Shown here piece by piece: positions 16,707 to 24,596 of a stretch of DNA of 30,830 nt. Positions within the stretch are counted from its first letter, which is position 1. Every line of letters begins with the position of its first letter. This DNA is from Deferribacter abyssi. Lineage in GTDB: Bacteria > Chrysiogenota > Deferribacteres > Deferribacterales > Deferribacteraceae. The notes under the pieces are model-generated. The model had not been told where the DNA came from. It did not search any database and saw only the letters and a list, made by a program, of their open reading frames with translations. The position numbers and the translations under genes were made by a program. The stretch spans positions 1 to 30,830 of the forward strand of contig NZ_JAQNCS010000020.1 in the NCBI RefSeq assembly GCF_049472655.1. Reading direction: 5' to 3'.

Positions 16707-17786
16707 CTACTCATAATGTTTACCATTAATATATTCTTGATATGGATAAGCAGAAACACCGCTGCGTAAATCTTTCCATTTTGAGTATTCAGCGATGAAA
16801 TCTTCTTGAGATTTAAGAACTTTATCAAGAAACGGACTTTGTTTTCTAAGATTATCTAAATAAGCCTTTGTAGTTTTTCTTAATTCATTTAAAGATTCAT
16901 CTGAAAGTTTATTAAATTTTACCCCTTCTTTCATATATTTTTCTATTGCCTTTGCATTATTATATTCACTTCTTGCCAAATCCCAAAGTTGAGTCTCTCT
17001 TGAAGCAACCTCAAGAACCTTTTTGAGATGATCTGGAAGTTTATCATAAGCGCGTTTGTTTACTTCAAACATCAACTGAACTGCAGTTTGGTGCCATCCA
17101 GGTACCATAACATTCTTTGCAATCTCTTGAAAACCCATAGGATAAGTAATAAATGGAGTAGAAAATTCTGCAGAATCCAAAACGCCTCTCTCAAAAGCAA
17201 GATATATTTCACCACCAGGAAGCGGTGTAACTGATACACCCATATTTTTAAGAATATCAGCAGCCCAACCCACTGTTCTTACTTTCATACCTTTTAGTTG
17301 AGACACTTCAGTAATAGGCTTTTTAGTAAAAAAGCCCATCTCTTGTCCGGAATTTCCTCCCAAAAGTGGTACAAGTCCGTATTTCCCATAAAGCTCTTTT
17401 GCAAGCTTCATTCCATCTCCAGCCATAAGCCAAATGGAATACTCAATATTGTTCATTCCGAAAGGAACTGAAGCAAATGCAACAAAAGCCTGATCTTTCC
17501 CCTTCCAATAACCTGGCCAATCATGCCCCATTTCAGCAACACCATTCCTTACTGCATCGAAAACCTGAAACGCAGGAACGATTGAACCAGCAGGAAAAAC
17601 TTTAATTTTCAACTCACCATTAGACAGTTCCTCAACAGTTTTTGCAAAATGCAAAACTGTTTCATGCCAAGGAATCCCGGTAGGCCAAGTGGTTATAAGT
17701 TTCCAGCGGTAAGTTTTTGCATAAACCTGATTAAACATAAAAATTACAAACAGCGCAATAAGCAAGGTTTTCAAAAAACGTTTCAT
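16707..17786 (-). CDS. dctP: TRAP transporter solute-binding protein (DctP family, TakP-like)
   Basis: A 359-residue periplasmic binding protein. The signal peptide is MKRFLKTLLIALFVIFMF ending near VYA-KTYRWK. TTWPTGIPWHE, NGELKIKVFPAGSIVPAFQ and WPGYWKGKDQAF resemble the TakP branch that binds keto acids or calcium lactate; Arg in KVRTVGW is the expected carboxylate anchor. The frame is open 15 bases further upstream, to 17801, but that region is the GGGAGGT ribosome binding site, so ATG at 17786 is chosen. It is the first gene of the leftward arm of the lactate island, under a promoter with a TGGT-N3-ACCA operator. Lactate as ligand is inference from TakP-like features and neighbours. Confidence 0.92.
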   Translation of the reverse strand: MKRFLKTLLIALFVIFMFNQVYAKTYRWKLITTWPTGIPWHETVLHFAKTVEELSNGELKIKVFPAGSIVPAFQVFDAVRNGVAEMGHDWPGYWKGKDQAFVAFASVPFGMNNIEYSIWLMAGDGMKLAKELYGKYGLVPLLGGNSGQEMGFFTKKPITEVSQLKGMKVRTVGWAADILKNMGVSVTPLPGGEIYLAFERGVLDSAEFSTPFITYPMGFQEIAKNVMVPGWHQTAVQLMFEVNKRAYDKLPDHLKKVLEVASRETQLWDLARSEYNNAKAIEKYMKEGVKFNKLSDESLNELRKTTKAYLDNLRKQSPFLDKVLKSQEDFIAEYSKWKDLRSGVSAYPYQEYINGKHYE

Positions 17787-17806
17787 AAAATGACCTCCCA
17801 TTTTTT

Positions 17807-17829
17807 ATTACCAACAATTGGTAATACCA
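17807..17829. promoter_or_regulatory. Operator cluster at the dctP promoter
   Basis: Three half-sites in a row: ACCA (17810-17813), TGGT (17819-17822) and ACCA (17826-17829). The last two form TGGTAATACCA, an 11-base TGGT-N3-ACCA palindrome; the first two lie in a perfect 8-bp inverted repeat, ATTACCAA-CAA-TTGGTAAT (17807-17825). TGGT-N3-ACCA fits the operator type of FadR/LldR-family regulators (LldR consensus TNGT-N3-ACNA). It overlaps the -10 and start region of dctP. Confidence 0.75.
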
Positions 17830-17857
17830 TATAATAATATTACCTATATTTTGTCAA
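17828..17857 (-). promoter_or_regulatory. Promoter of the dctPQM-glcDF-regulator operon
   Basis: Minus-strand TTGACA (17857-17852), 18 bases, then TATATG (17833-17828). The -10 touches the TGGT-N3-ACCA operator, so binding there should block transcription. The leader to the dctP ATG would be about 35 bases. Confidence 0.65.
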
Positions 17858-17905
17858 GCTCTTTTCTCCTTGATATTTAGAATATTTTTATAAACAAATA
17901 AGATA

Positions 17906-17935
17906 TTGACAACCATCACAATATGCATTTATAAT
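17906..17935 (+). promoter_or_regulatory. Sigma70 promoter of lutC-lutBA
   Basis: Perfect TTGACA (17906-17911) and perfect TATAAT (17930-17935) with an 18-base spacer, followed by the operator and a CGGAGGG ribosome binding site. The leader is short, about 18 bases. Confidence 0.8.
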
Positions 17936-17947
17936 GGTCTTACCATT
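17933..17947. promoter_or_regulatory. Operator at the lutC promoter
   Basis: AATGGT-CTT-ACCATT is a perfect 6-bp inverted repeat containing TGGT-N3-ACCA, the same layout as at the dctP promoter about 105 bases away. It overlaps the end of the -10 box and the likely start point, a repressor position. The FCD/GntR protein encoded at 11506-12225 is the obvious candidate to bind it. Confidence 0.75.
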
Positions 17948-17959
17948 TCGGAGGGTTAT

Positions 17960-18424
17960 ATGGTTGAGACTTTTATTCAATATTCAAAATTAGTGGGAAA
18001 TAAAAATCATGTTTTAAATGAAGAAAACTTTCTAAAAATAGATTTTAAAAAAGAATACGACTTTATTTATCTACCATCATATTCTATACATAAAACCCTA
18101 GAGATTGACAAAAATGGTATCGCTGCTGCTGTTGTAGAAGCTGATTTTGGAATTGCAGAAACCGGAACTGCTGTAATTGATTCGAAGAATTACTATTTAA
18201 GAAAAGCAACTTGTCTTGCTGAAAAGCTGGATATTGTACTCTTCAAGTCAAAGATTTTAAAAAAACTTGAAGATATATCCACATTTCTAAAAGAAAAAAC
18301 ATCTGAAGACAGCTATATCGCATTCATTACAGGCGCCAGTAGAACGGCAGATATCGAACGAGTCCTCACAATCGGCGTACACGGTCCTTGTGAAACTAAC
18401 ATTTTTATAATTAATGACAGATAG
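17960..18424 (+). CDS. lutC: Lactate utilisation protein LutC (LUD domain)
   Basis: A 154-residue LUD-domain protein. Its C-terminal half carries the family blocks ADFGIAETGTAVID, RKATCLAEKLDIVL and ASRTADIERVLTIGVHGP. LutC works with LutA and LutB in oxidation of L-lactate to pyruvate. The open frame extends upstream to TTG 17906, but that codon is the -35 box; ATG 17960 follows CGGAGGG and is the real start. It is shorter than many LutC proteins (over 200 residues) in its N-terminal part. The fused lutBA gene follows after 11 bases. Confidence 0.92.
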   Translation: MVETFIQYSKLVGNKNHVLNEENFLKIDFKKEYDFIYLPSYSIHKTLEIDKNGIAAAVVEADFGIAETGTAVIDSKNYYLRKATCLAEKLDIVLFKSKILKKLEDISTFLKEKTSEDSYIAFITGASRTADIERVLTIGVHGPCETNIFIINDR

Positions 18425-18435
18425 GAGTAGCTACC

Positions 18436-20562
18436 ATGTTGAAGCAATTAATTAAGGAAAAAATTAATGATAAAATTTTATCCGAAAATTTAAAAACCTT
18501 TGCTGAAAGCTATAAAATATCTAAAGAAAAAGCCTATCAGGGTCTAAACTTTGAAAAAATCAGAACGAAAATAAACAATATTAAAGATTTAAGTTATGAG
18601 GAAATTATAAATCTTTATAATAAATTTAAAGAAAATGCCTTAAAAAAAGGTTGTTATGTCTATGAGGCAGCCACAGCAGAAGATGCAAACAACTACATTT
18701 TGGAAGTCTGCAAAAAACACAATACCGATATCATTGTTAAATCAAAGTCCATGACTTCAGAAGAAATCAAATTAAACGAGTTTCTGGAAAAAAATGGTAT
18801 TACCCCCATAGAAACAGATCTGGGAGAATGGATTTTACAGCTTGCCGGCGAAACGCCAAGCCATATGGTTATGCCTGCTATACATAAAAGTAGAAAACAG
18901 GTGGCAAAACTTTTTAAAAAGGTCACAGGGAATAAAATTGACGAAAATGATATAGAAGCAATGGTAAAAATTGCAAGAAAACAGCTTAGAGACTACTATT
19001 TTAAGGCCAAGGTAGGAATAACCGGTGCCAATGTGGCCGTAGCAGAAACTGCAACAATAGGAATTGTAACAAACGAAGGTAACGCAAGACTCTCAACTAC
19101 CATCCCTGATGTTCATATTGTTATTCTTGGATATGAAAAACTTATAAATACCTTTAAAGATGCTTTACAGATAATTAGAGCACTGCCAAAAAGTGCCACA
19201 GGCCAGATTATAAGTACTTATGTCACATGGATATCAGGAAGTTATCCGGCAAAAAACGATAAAAATAAAGAAGTACACTTCGTTTTCCTTGACAATGGTA
19301 GACTCCCTCTATTCAAAAATAAAAATTTAAAAGAAGCTTTAAAATGTATCAGATGTGGAAGCTGTGCCAACGTATGCCCCGTATATGAAATAATTGGCGG
19401 ACATGTTTTCGGTGATACTTATGTGGGTGCCATAGGATTGATTCTCACATCATTTTATGGAGACGAAAAGAAGGCAAATGAGATTTTAAAGCTATGTATC
19501 GGCTGTAAAACCTGTTCTGTAAATTGTCCAACAGGAATAGATTTACAAAGCCTCATCTCAGATATCAACGCCACAATTACACCAAAATACGGCCTAAGTC
19601 TTCCCAAAAAAGCAGTTTATTCATATGTTATGCCAAACCCTGCATTATTCAAAACAATTACAAAGATAGGCAAATATCTTCAAAGGCCTCTCTTAAAAAA
19701 TGAAAAAATCGAAAAGATCCCTTTTATGGGAAAAGAGAAAAACTTCAGGGCATTACCATCCATAGCACCAAAAAGTTTTACCGCACTTTATAAAGATTTT
19801 TACAGCTCAAAACCATCAAAGAAATATAAAAAATCAGTTACTTTCTATTCTGGTTGTGCCATTGAATATTTTTATCCGGAAATGGGACTAACTCTTTTGA
19901 AGCTCCTTGATAGAGCAAATATCAAAGTGAACATTCCTGAGAAAATGGTCTGCTGCGGACTTCCTGCCATTCATGCTGGAGATGGGGAAAATGGTAAAAA
20001 AACCATCATTAAAAATCTGAAATATTTTGATGAAAAAATTACTGAAGATATAATCACTCTCTGTCCAAGCTGTGGAATGGCGATCAAAGAAGAATTTCCT
20101 AAATATACCATTAACTCACCACAAGACTATAAAAAAAGTGAAAAAATGGCTAACAAAGTCAAATCTTTATCTCAATTTCTTGCAGAAAACCGTTTAGAGC
20201 TCAAATACACTGCAAAATACAAAGTCACATACCACACTCCTTGCCACCAAAAAAGAGGGTTGTGCTTTTCAACAGAAAACTTTTTACAAGAAATTTTAAA
20301 AGATTATTTTATACCACTTAAAAATAGCGATGCATGTTGTGGATTTGGTGGCTCATTTTCCTTTGACTTTGCAGAAATTTCATCAAAAATACTTGAGAAT
20401 AAAATAAACAATATAAAGAATACTAACGCAGAAATCCTCCTAACAGATTGCCCGGGATGTATAATGCAAATTGAAGGTGGACTCATCAATAAAGGTATAA
20501 ACGTAAAAGTAATGCATGTATCTCAATTTTTAGAAAATTACACAACATTAGTCGCATTATAA
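18436..20562 (+). CDS. LutB-LutA fusion: Fe-S lactate oxidation protein
   Basis: A 708-residue protein joining two Lut subunits. Residues about 60-290 are the LUD domain of LutB (VKSKSMTSEE, TDLGEWILQL, TGANVAVAETATIGI). Two [4Fe-4S] motifs follow: Cys304/307/310/314 and Cys354/357/360/364. Residues about 465-700 form the LutA part with two CCG domains: YSGCAIEYFYP, MVCCGLPA (506-508), CPSCG, TPCHQ, ACCGFGGSF (634-636) and DCPGC. In Bacillus-type operons these are separate genes; fusions occur in sulphate reducers as I recall. With LutC it should oxidise L-lactate, complementing the GlcD/GlcF pair encoded in the other arm. AGGAG precedes the ATG. Confidence 0.92.
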   Translation: MLKQLIKEKINDKILSENLKTFAESYKISKEKAYQGLNFEKIRTKINNIKDLSYEEIINLYNKFKENALKKGCYVYEAATAEDANNYILEVCKKHNTDIIVKSKSMTSEEIKLNEFLEKNGITPIETDLGEWILQLAGETPSHMVMPAIHKSRKQVAKLFKKVTGNKIDENDIEAMVKIARKQLRDYYFKAKVGITGANVAVAETATIGIVTNEGNARLSTTIPDVHIVILGYEKLINTFKDALQIIRALPKSATGQIISTYVTWISGSYPAKNDKNKEVHFVFLDNGRLPLFKNKNLKEALKCIRCGSCANVCPVYEIIGGHVFGDTYVGAIGLILTSFYGDEKKANEILKLCIGCKTCSVNCPTGIDLQSLISDINATITPKYGLSLPKKAVYSYVMPNPALFKTITKIGKYLQRPLLKNEKIEKIPFMGKEKNFRALPSIAPKSFTALYKDFYSSKPSKKYKKSVTFYSGCAIEYFYPEMGLTLLKLLDRANIKVNIPEKMVCCGLPAIHAGDGENGKKTIIKNLKYFDEKITEDIITLCPSCGMAIKEEFPKYTINSPQDYKKSEKMANKVKSLSQFLAENRLELKYTAKYKVTYHTPCHQKRGLCFSTENFLQEILKDYFIPLKNSDACCGFGGSFSFDFAEISSKILENKINNIKNTNAEILLTDCPGCIMQIEGGLINKGINVKVMHVSQFLENYTTLVAL

Positions 20563-20614
20563 GTAAATAAATTTACTAAAATAATAATTAGATCATCATC
20601 CTATTTTTCGGGTC

Positions 20615-20638
20615 TAAAGTGAGCCAATACCCACTTTA
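20615..20638. terminator. Possible hairpin after lutBA
   Basis: TAAAGTG and CACTTTA form a 7-bp stem around a 10-base loop, between the convergent ends of lutBA and the CBS-ACT gene. There is no T-run on either side, so termination by it is uncertain. Confidence 0.3.
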
Positions 20639-20700
20639 TATCCTGAAAGTTATCCACTAAGTAAGAAAATTTTTATGATGAAACTGAAATAAATCAATAA

Positions 20701-21381
20701 TTATAAATTACCAAGTCCATTTATTTCTTCCATTTTGAGTACACTCGTAACATCAAAACCAACATTTTTTATTTCTTCAACACACAACTCTATATTTTTT
20801 TCATCACCATTAATTCTTATTACAAGATCTCTCAGTCCTGGTTTCTCTTTCATATAAAATGTTGCTAAACTAATGATATTTAAACCATATTGTTTAATAA
20901 TTTTTGCAAGTTCAGCAATAGCTCCCGGTTTATCTTCTACAAGGATGTTTATCCTTACCCCTTTTTCCCTTATTCCCATAGCCTCAACAAATTCATCAAA
21001 AACATCTACAGCTGTAATCAATCCTACAAGTATACCTTCGTTATTTACTACAGGTAATCCACCAAATCTTTTATCACGTAATATAATGGCTGCTTTTTCA
21101 ATAGGATCTTCTGGTCTCACTGTAATAACATTTGTCGTCATGGCATCTTTAACTTCATATTTTGCTAGTGCGTTATGAAGCTCGTAAATATCAAGAGTGC
21201 TTGCTTTCGAAGGGGAAAAATCTTTTATATCTTTTTCAGTAATAATACCAACAAGTTTATCACCATCCAAAACAGGTAATCTTCTAAAGTTATGCTCTCT
21301 CATTAAATGTAAAGCATCTAAGATTGTATCATTACTATTTACTACTACAATATTTTTTTTCATCCAATCCTTTACAAACAT
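20701..21381 (-). CDS. CBS-CBS-ACT domain protein (AcuB-like)
   Basis: A 226-residue cytosolic regulatory protein. CBS domain 1 covers about 1-60 (FRRLPVLDGDKLVGIITEKDI), CBS domain 2 about 75-135 (GGLPVVNNEGILVGLITAVDV), and an ACT domain about 142-215 (INILVEDKPGAIAELAKIIK). CBS pairs bind adenine nucleotides and ACT domains bind amino acids, so it probably senses both. The layout is that of AcuB, but there is no acetoin gene here; the name would be only by similarity. It lies 58 bases after the PaaK-like gene on the same strand, suggesting it belongs to the Liv/ligase cluster. Confidence 0.85.
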   Translation of the reverse strand: MFVKDWMKKNIVVVNSNDTILDALHLMREHNFRRLPVLDGDKLVGIITEKDIKDFSPSKASTLDIYELHNALAKYEVKDAMTTNVITVRPEDPIEKAAIILRDKRFGGLPVVNNEGILVGLITAVDVFDEFVEAMGIREKGVRINILVEDKPGAIAELAKIIKQYGLNIISLATFYMKEKPGLRDLVIRINGDEKNIELCVEEIKNVGFDVTSVLKMEEINGLGNL

Positions 21382-21439
21382 TGTTACACGCCCCTATTTT
21401 TTCATATTTAAAAATAATATAACACTAATCTTTTTCAAT

Positions 21440-22597
21440 TCACAGATTTTTAATGTAGTTACGTTTATCAACAATTTCGTTTTCTTTAATACCTTCATCT
21501 ATTACAACCTCTTTTAAACTAACTTTAAACACATCTTTGAATTTTTCATGAATATTCTCTACATTATTACTAATTTTTAATATTAAATAATCAAAATTAT
21601 CATAATCAGAGTTCACAAAAAGTCTTCCAACAATAGAGTTTTCTTTACAAAATTGATCAAATTGCCATTTATGAATAAAAACTCCTTTTACTTTCACAGA
21701 AGAATCTGTTCTTCCAAAAATACCCAATATTCTTATGCTATCTCTTTCACATTTACATTCTTTTAAAACATATTGAGATAAATCACCTGTCCCATATCTA
21801 ATAAGCGGAAATTTCTCATTTAACAAGGTAACAACCACTTCACCTAGTTCTTTCTCTTTTATAATTTCAGTATGATCAACACTCAAAAACTCAACAAACA
21901 GCTCATCATCAATATGCATGCCATTTTTGTATTCACACTCTGTGGCAATCAAACCTACTTCTGCAGTTCCATAACCTTGATAAATTTCAATGTTATACTT
22001 CTCAGTTAATTCCGTTCGTTCAGCTTCTGTAACTTTTTCTGCAATCAAATAAGCTTTAATTAAAGAATTCCTACTTCCTAAGTGATCCAGCACTTTTTTC
22101 AAAAAAGACTTTGTACCAATAAATGCTGTAGCCTTTGTCCTTGCAACTAAATCTGCACATTTTTCACTACTGACTGGACCAACAGGCACAACAGTTGCTC
22201 CAATTTTTTCCGAAGCCTCTTCAAACATCTCACCTGCAGGAGTCAAATGATATGCAAAAGTGTTTATTACTACATCACAAGCACTAAAACTAGAGATCTC
22301 CAACGCCTTATAAAATCTATATTGATAGTACTTATCAAACAATAAGTTGAAAATGTTACCAGGAGATTCAAAAATTTTTTGCGGACACACCTCAAAAAGT
22401 TTTAAATAATCTTCTAGATTTTTCGACAAATCTGCTAAATCTTTTCTAGATATAACCTTTATTTTTTTAAAATCATCATAATCTTTTATATCGCTAACAG
22501 ATAATCCCGACCTTTCTAACTGATATTGAATGAAAGGATGTTCACTATTCTTTTTCAGGAAAGATAAAACTTTTGAAAATTGTTTTAAGAAAGCCAC
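21440..22597 (-). CDS. PaaK-like acyl-CoA ligase family protein without a classical P-loop
   Basis: A 385-residue adenylate-forming-enzyme relative. Later motifs are good: VVINTFAYHLTPAGEMFEE, YQGYGTAEVGLIATEC (about 205-220), RYGTGDLS and GRTDSSVKVKG. But where PaaK has the nucleotide-binding SSGTTGKP loop, this protein reads FESPGNIFNLLFDK, and it is shorter than PaaK (about 430). I recall relatives with a similar SPG loop near Liv transporters, so this is probably a subfamily rather than decay. The start is GTG at 22597 after AAGGAG, overlapping livF by 13 bases. A CoA ligase or acyl-binding role for the transported acid is inferred. Confidence 0.75.
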   Translation of the reverse strand: MAFLKQFSKVLSFLKKNSEHPFIQYQLERSGLSVSDIKDYDDFKKIKVISRKDLADLSKNLEDYLKLFEVCPQKIFESPGNIFNLLFDKYYQYRFYKALEISSFSACDVVINTFAYHLTPAGEMFEEASEKIGATVVPVGPVSSEKCADLVARTKATAFIGTKSFLKKVLDHLGSRNSLIKAYLIAEKVTEAERTELTEKYNIEIYQGYGTAEVGLIATECEYKNGMHIDDELFVEFLSVDHTEIIKEKELGEVVVTLLNEKFPLIRYGTGDLSQYVLKECKCERDSIRILGIFGRTDSSVKVKGVFIHKWQFDQFCKENSIVGRLFVNSDYDNFDYLILKISNNVENIHEKFKDVFKVSLKEVVIDEGIKENEIVDKRNYIKNL

Positions 22598-23367
22598 CTT
22601 TTTCTCCTTCTATAATGTTTTACATCCCTAAAACTCTTTTTACTACCTAACCCTAAATAAAACTCTTTCACATCATCATTCTCCATTAATTCCGAAGCAT
22701 TTCCTTCTAGAACAATTTTACCATTTTCCATAATATAACCGTAATCTGACACAGATAAAGCCATATTGGCATTTTGCTCTACAAGTAATATGGATGTACC
22801 CTCTTCTTTATTTAGTTTTTCAACAATTTTGAAAATCTCCTTAACCAATAGAGGACTAAGCCCTAAAGAAGGTTCATCCATCAAAATCAACTTAGGTTTT
22901 GCCATCAAAGCTCTTCCAATGGCAATCATCTGTTGTTCGCCACCGCTCATATATCCAGCAAGCTGCTTTCTTCGCTCTTTCAATCTAGGAAAATATGTAT
23001 ATACTCTTTCCATCAAATACTTTATTTCATTATTTTTTCTTGTATAAGCACCTGCTATGAGATTCTCCTCAACTGTTAAATCTTTAAAAACTCTTCTACC
23101 TTCCATTACTTGGAATATACCCATTTTAACAATTTCAGCAGCATCTTTTTTATCAATTCTTTGACCAGCAAAAATTATCTCACCTTCAGTAAGTTCTCCA
23201 TTATCTGGTCTTAAAAGCCCAGAAATGGCTTTTAACGTAGTTGATTTACCTGCACCATTTGAACCTAGGAGAGAAGTAATACTTCCCTCCTTAACTTCTA
23301 AAGACAACCCTTTCAATACTAGTATAACTTCATTGTAAATTACTTCGATATTATTTACTTTAAGCAT
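22585..23367 (-). CDS. livF: Branched-chain amino acid-type ABC transporter ATPase LivF
   Basis: A 260-residue ATPase: Walker A GSNGAGKST (35-43), Q-loop in IFQVMEGRRVF, signature SGGEQQMIAIGRAL (141-154), Walker B LILMDEP (160-166) and switch His replaced in the usual LivF manner (LLVEQNAN). The last 17 residues, very basic (RRRKRWLS end), extend past the usual end and overlap the start of the PaaK-like gene. Its ATG shares a base with the binding-protein stop (TAATG). With LivG it forms the ATPase pair of the transporter. Confidence 0.93.
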   Translation of the reverse strand: MLKVNNIEVIYNEVILVLKGLSLEVKEGSITSLLGSNGAGKSTTLKAISGLLRPDNGELTEGEIIFAGQRIDKKDAAEIVKMGIFQVMEGRRVFKDLTVEENLIAGAYTRKNNEIKYLMERVYTYFPRLKERRKQLAGYMSGGEQQMIAIGRALMAKPKLILMDEPSLGLSPLLVKEIFKIVEKLNKEEGTSILLVEQNANMALSVSDYGYIMENGKIVLEGNASELMENDDVKEFYLGLGSKKSFRDVKHYRRRKRWLS

Positions 23368-24509
23368 TACTCTACCGAAATATAATCAGTAATAGGCTTC
23401 ATTTGCCCATTATTAATCCTATAAATTCTAAGCGCTCTTACCCCTTTATGACTTGTGCTAGTAAATGTCACTGGTGCAGTAAGCCCCATTGTATCAAAAC
23501 CTTTCATAGATTCATAAATCTTTTTCAAATTTTCACCTTTGTAATTTTTATTAGCCATTTTCAAACCAGATAACATTACATACATACTACTAAACCCTTG
23601 GATATAATTTATCTTCCTAAAAGTCACATTGGGATGATATTTTTTGTTCAATTCACGTAGAAACTTTATCCCTTTTACATCGGTATCTGTCCATAGAGCA
23701 AAAGGATTTGTCGCCAAAAAACCTTCAGTAGCATCTTGAGCAAGCTTTATTAACGTTTTGCCAAAAGTCCAGTTAAAACCTATGAATTTGGTTTCTATTC
23801 CAAGCTTTTTAGCATCTTTCAATATTGTAGATGTCGCCATATATGTTTCCTGTACCAATGCATATTCTGGATCATGCTTTGCCATATTTAACAATTGGCT
23901 TGTGGCATCCAGTGATTTGAGCCCCACCACCTCTTTATCTACCACTTTAACACCAATGGTTTTTGCAAAGTCTTCCCCATCAGGGAAAAAAGGCGATCTA
24001 CCAAATCCAGTATCATTATAAACAAAGGCCACAGTTTTTTTAACTCCATATTTTTTAATATATTTTAATGCAATACGAGCCTGATCAGAATATGTAACTC
24101 CCACTAGAAAGTTATAAGGGTTTTTCTTTGCATCAGTTAAATGCTCAGAGTATGAAGCACTGAAATAAGGTATTTTATCTTTTTTTATAAATTTTGTAAG
24201 CGCTTCAGTATCTCCTGTGCCCCAACCATGAATAGCAACGACCTTTTCTCTTTTAAATTTTTTATAAGCCGATATCGCTTGTGGAATTTTGTACCCATAA
24301 TCAACCATTATAAGTTTAATTTTATCACCATTTAAACCTCCGTTATCATTAAACCATCTAACACAATCTTTAACACCATCTGCATAAGGTTTACCCACAT
24401 CAGCAGTAGGCCCTGTCAAATCAACTAAAGCGCCTATCTTTACTTCTTTTGCATAACTTAAACTCACAATCATCGTAATAACAAAAAAGAAGATAAAAAA
24501 CTTTTTCAT
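23367..24509 (-). CDS. Liv-type ABC transporter substrate-binding protein
   Basis: A 380-residue periplasmic binding protein of the Leu/Ile/Val-binding family. The signal peptide is MKKFFIFFFVITMIVSLSYA, then KEVKIGALVDLTGPTADVG, the classical start of this family. IKLIMVDYGYK, HGWGTGDTEAL, SASYSEHLT and FVYNDTGFGRSPF are the usual ligand-lobe strands. The frame is open 42 bases further upstream, but ATG 24509 has GGAGG and begins the signal peptide. It is of the kind associated with aromatic, fatty or other organic acids as well as amino acids; the ligand is unknown. Confidence 0.9.
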   Translation of the reverse strand: MKKFFIFFFVITMIVSLSYAKEVKIGALVDLTGPTADVGKPYADGVKDCVRWFNDNGGLNGDKIKLIMVDYGYKIPQAISAYKKFKREKVVAIHGWGTGDTEALTKFIKKDKIPYFSASYSEHLTDAKKNPYNFLVGVTYSDQARIALKYIKKYGVKKTVAFVYNDTGFGRSPFFPDGEDFAKTIGVKVVDKEVVGLKSLDATSQLLNMAKHDPEYALVQETYMATSTILKDAKKLGIETKFIGFNWTFGKTLIKLAQDATEGFLATNPFALWTDTDVKGIKFLRELNKKYHPNVTFRKINYIQGFSSMYVMLSGLKMANKNYKGENLKKIYESMKGFDTMGLTAPVTFTSTSHKGVRALRIYRINNGQMKPITDYISVE

Positions 24510-24543
24510 AACATCCTCCACAAAATTTTTCATATGCAATATT

Positions 24544-24563
24544 AACACCAAGTTATTGGCGTT
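24544..24563 (-). other. Small hairpin between livM and the binding-protein gene
   Basis: Minus-strand AACGCCAA-TAAC-TTGGTGTT pairs over 8 bp (one G-U) in the 87-base gap. There is no T-run; it may be an mRNA processing or stabilising element favouring binding-protein expression, or an operator. Confidence 0.4.
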
Positions 24564-24596
24564 TGCTTTGACAACTTATTTATAACTTTTTAATCA

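Noticed and set aside
17906..17959. Upstream TTG start for lutC
   Set aside because: This stretch is the -35/-10 promoter and operator; a proper ribosome binding site stands before ATG 17960.
20701..21381. Naming the CBS-CBS-ACT gene acuB and assigning acetoin use
   Set aside because: No acetoin catabolic gene is present; the domain layout alone does not justify it.
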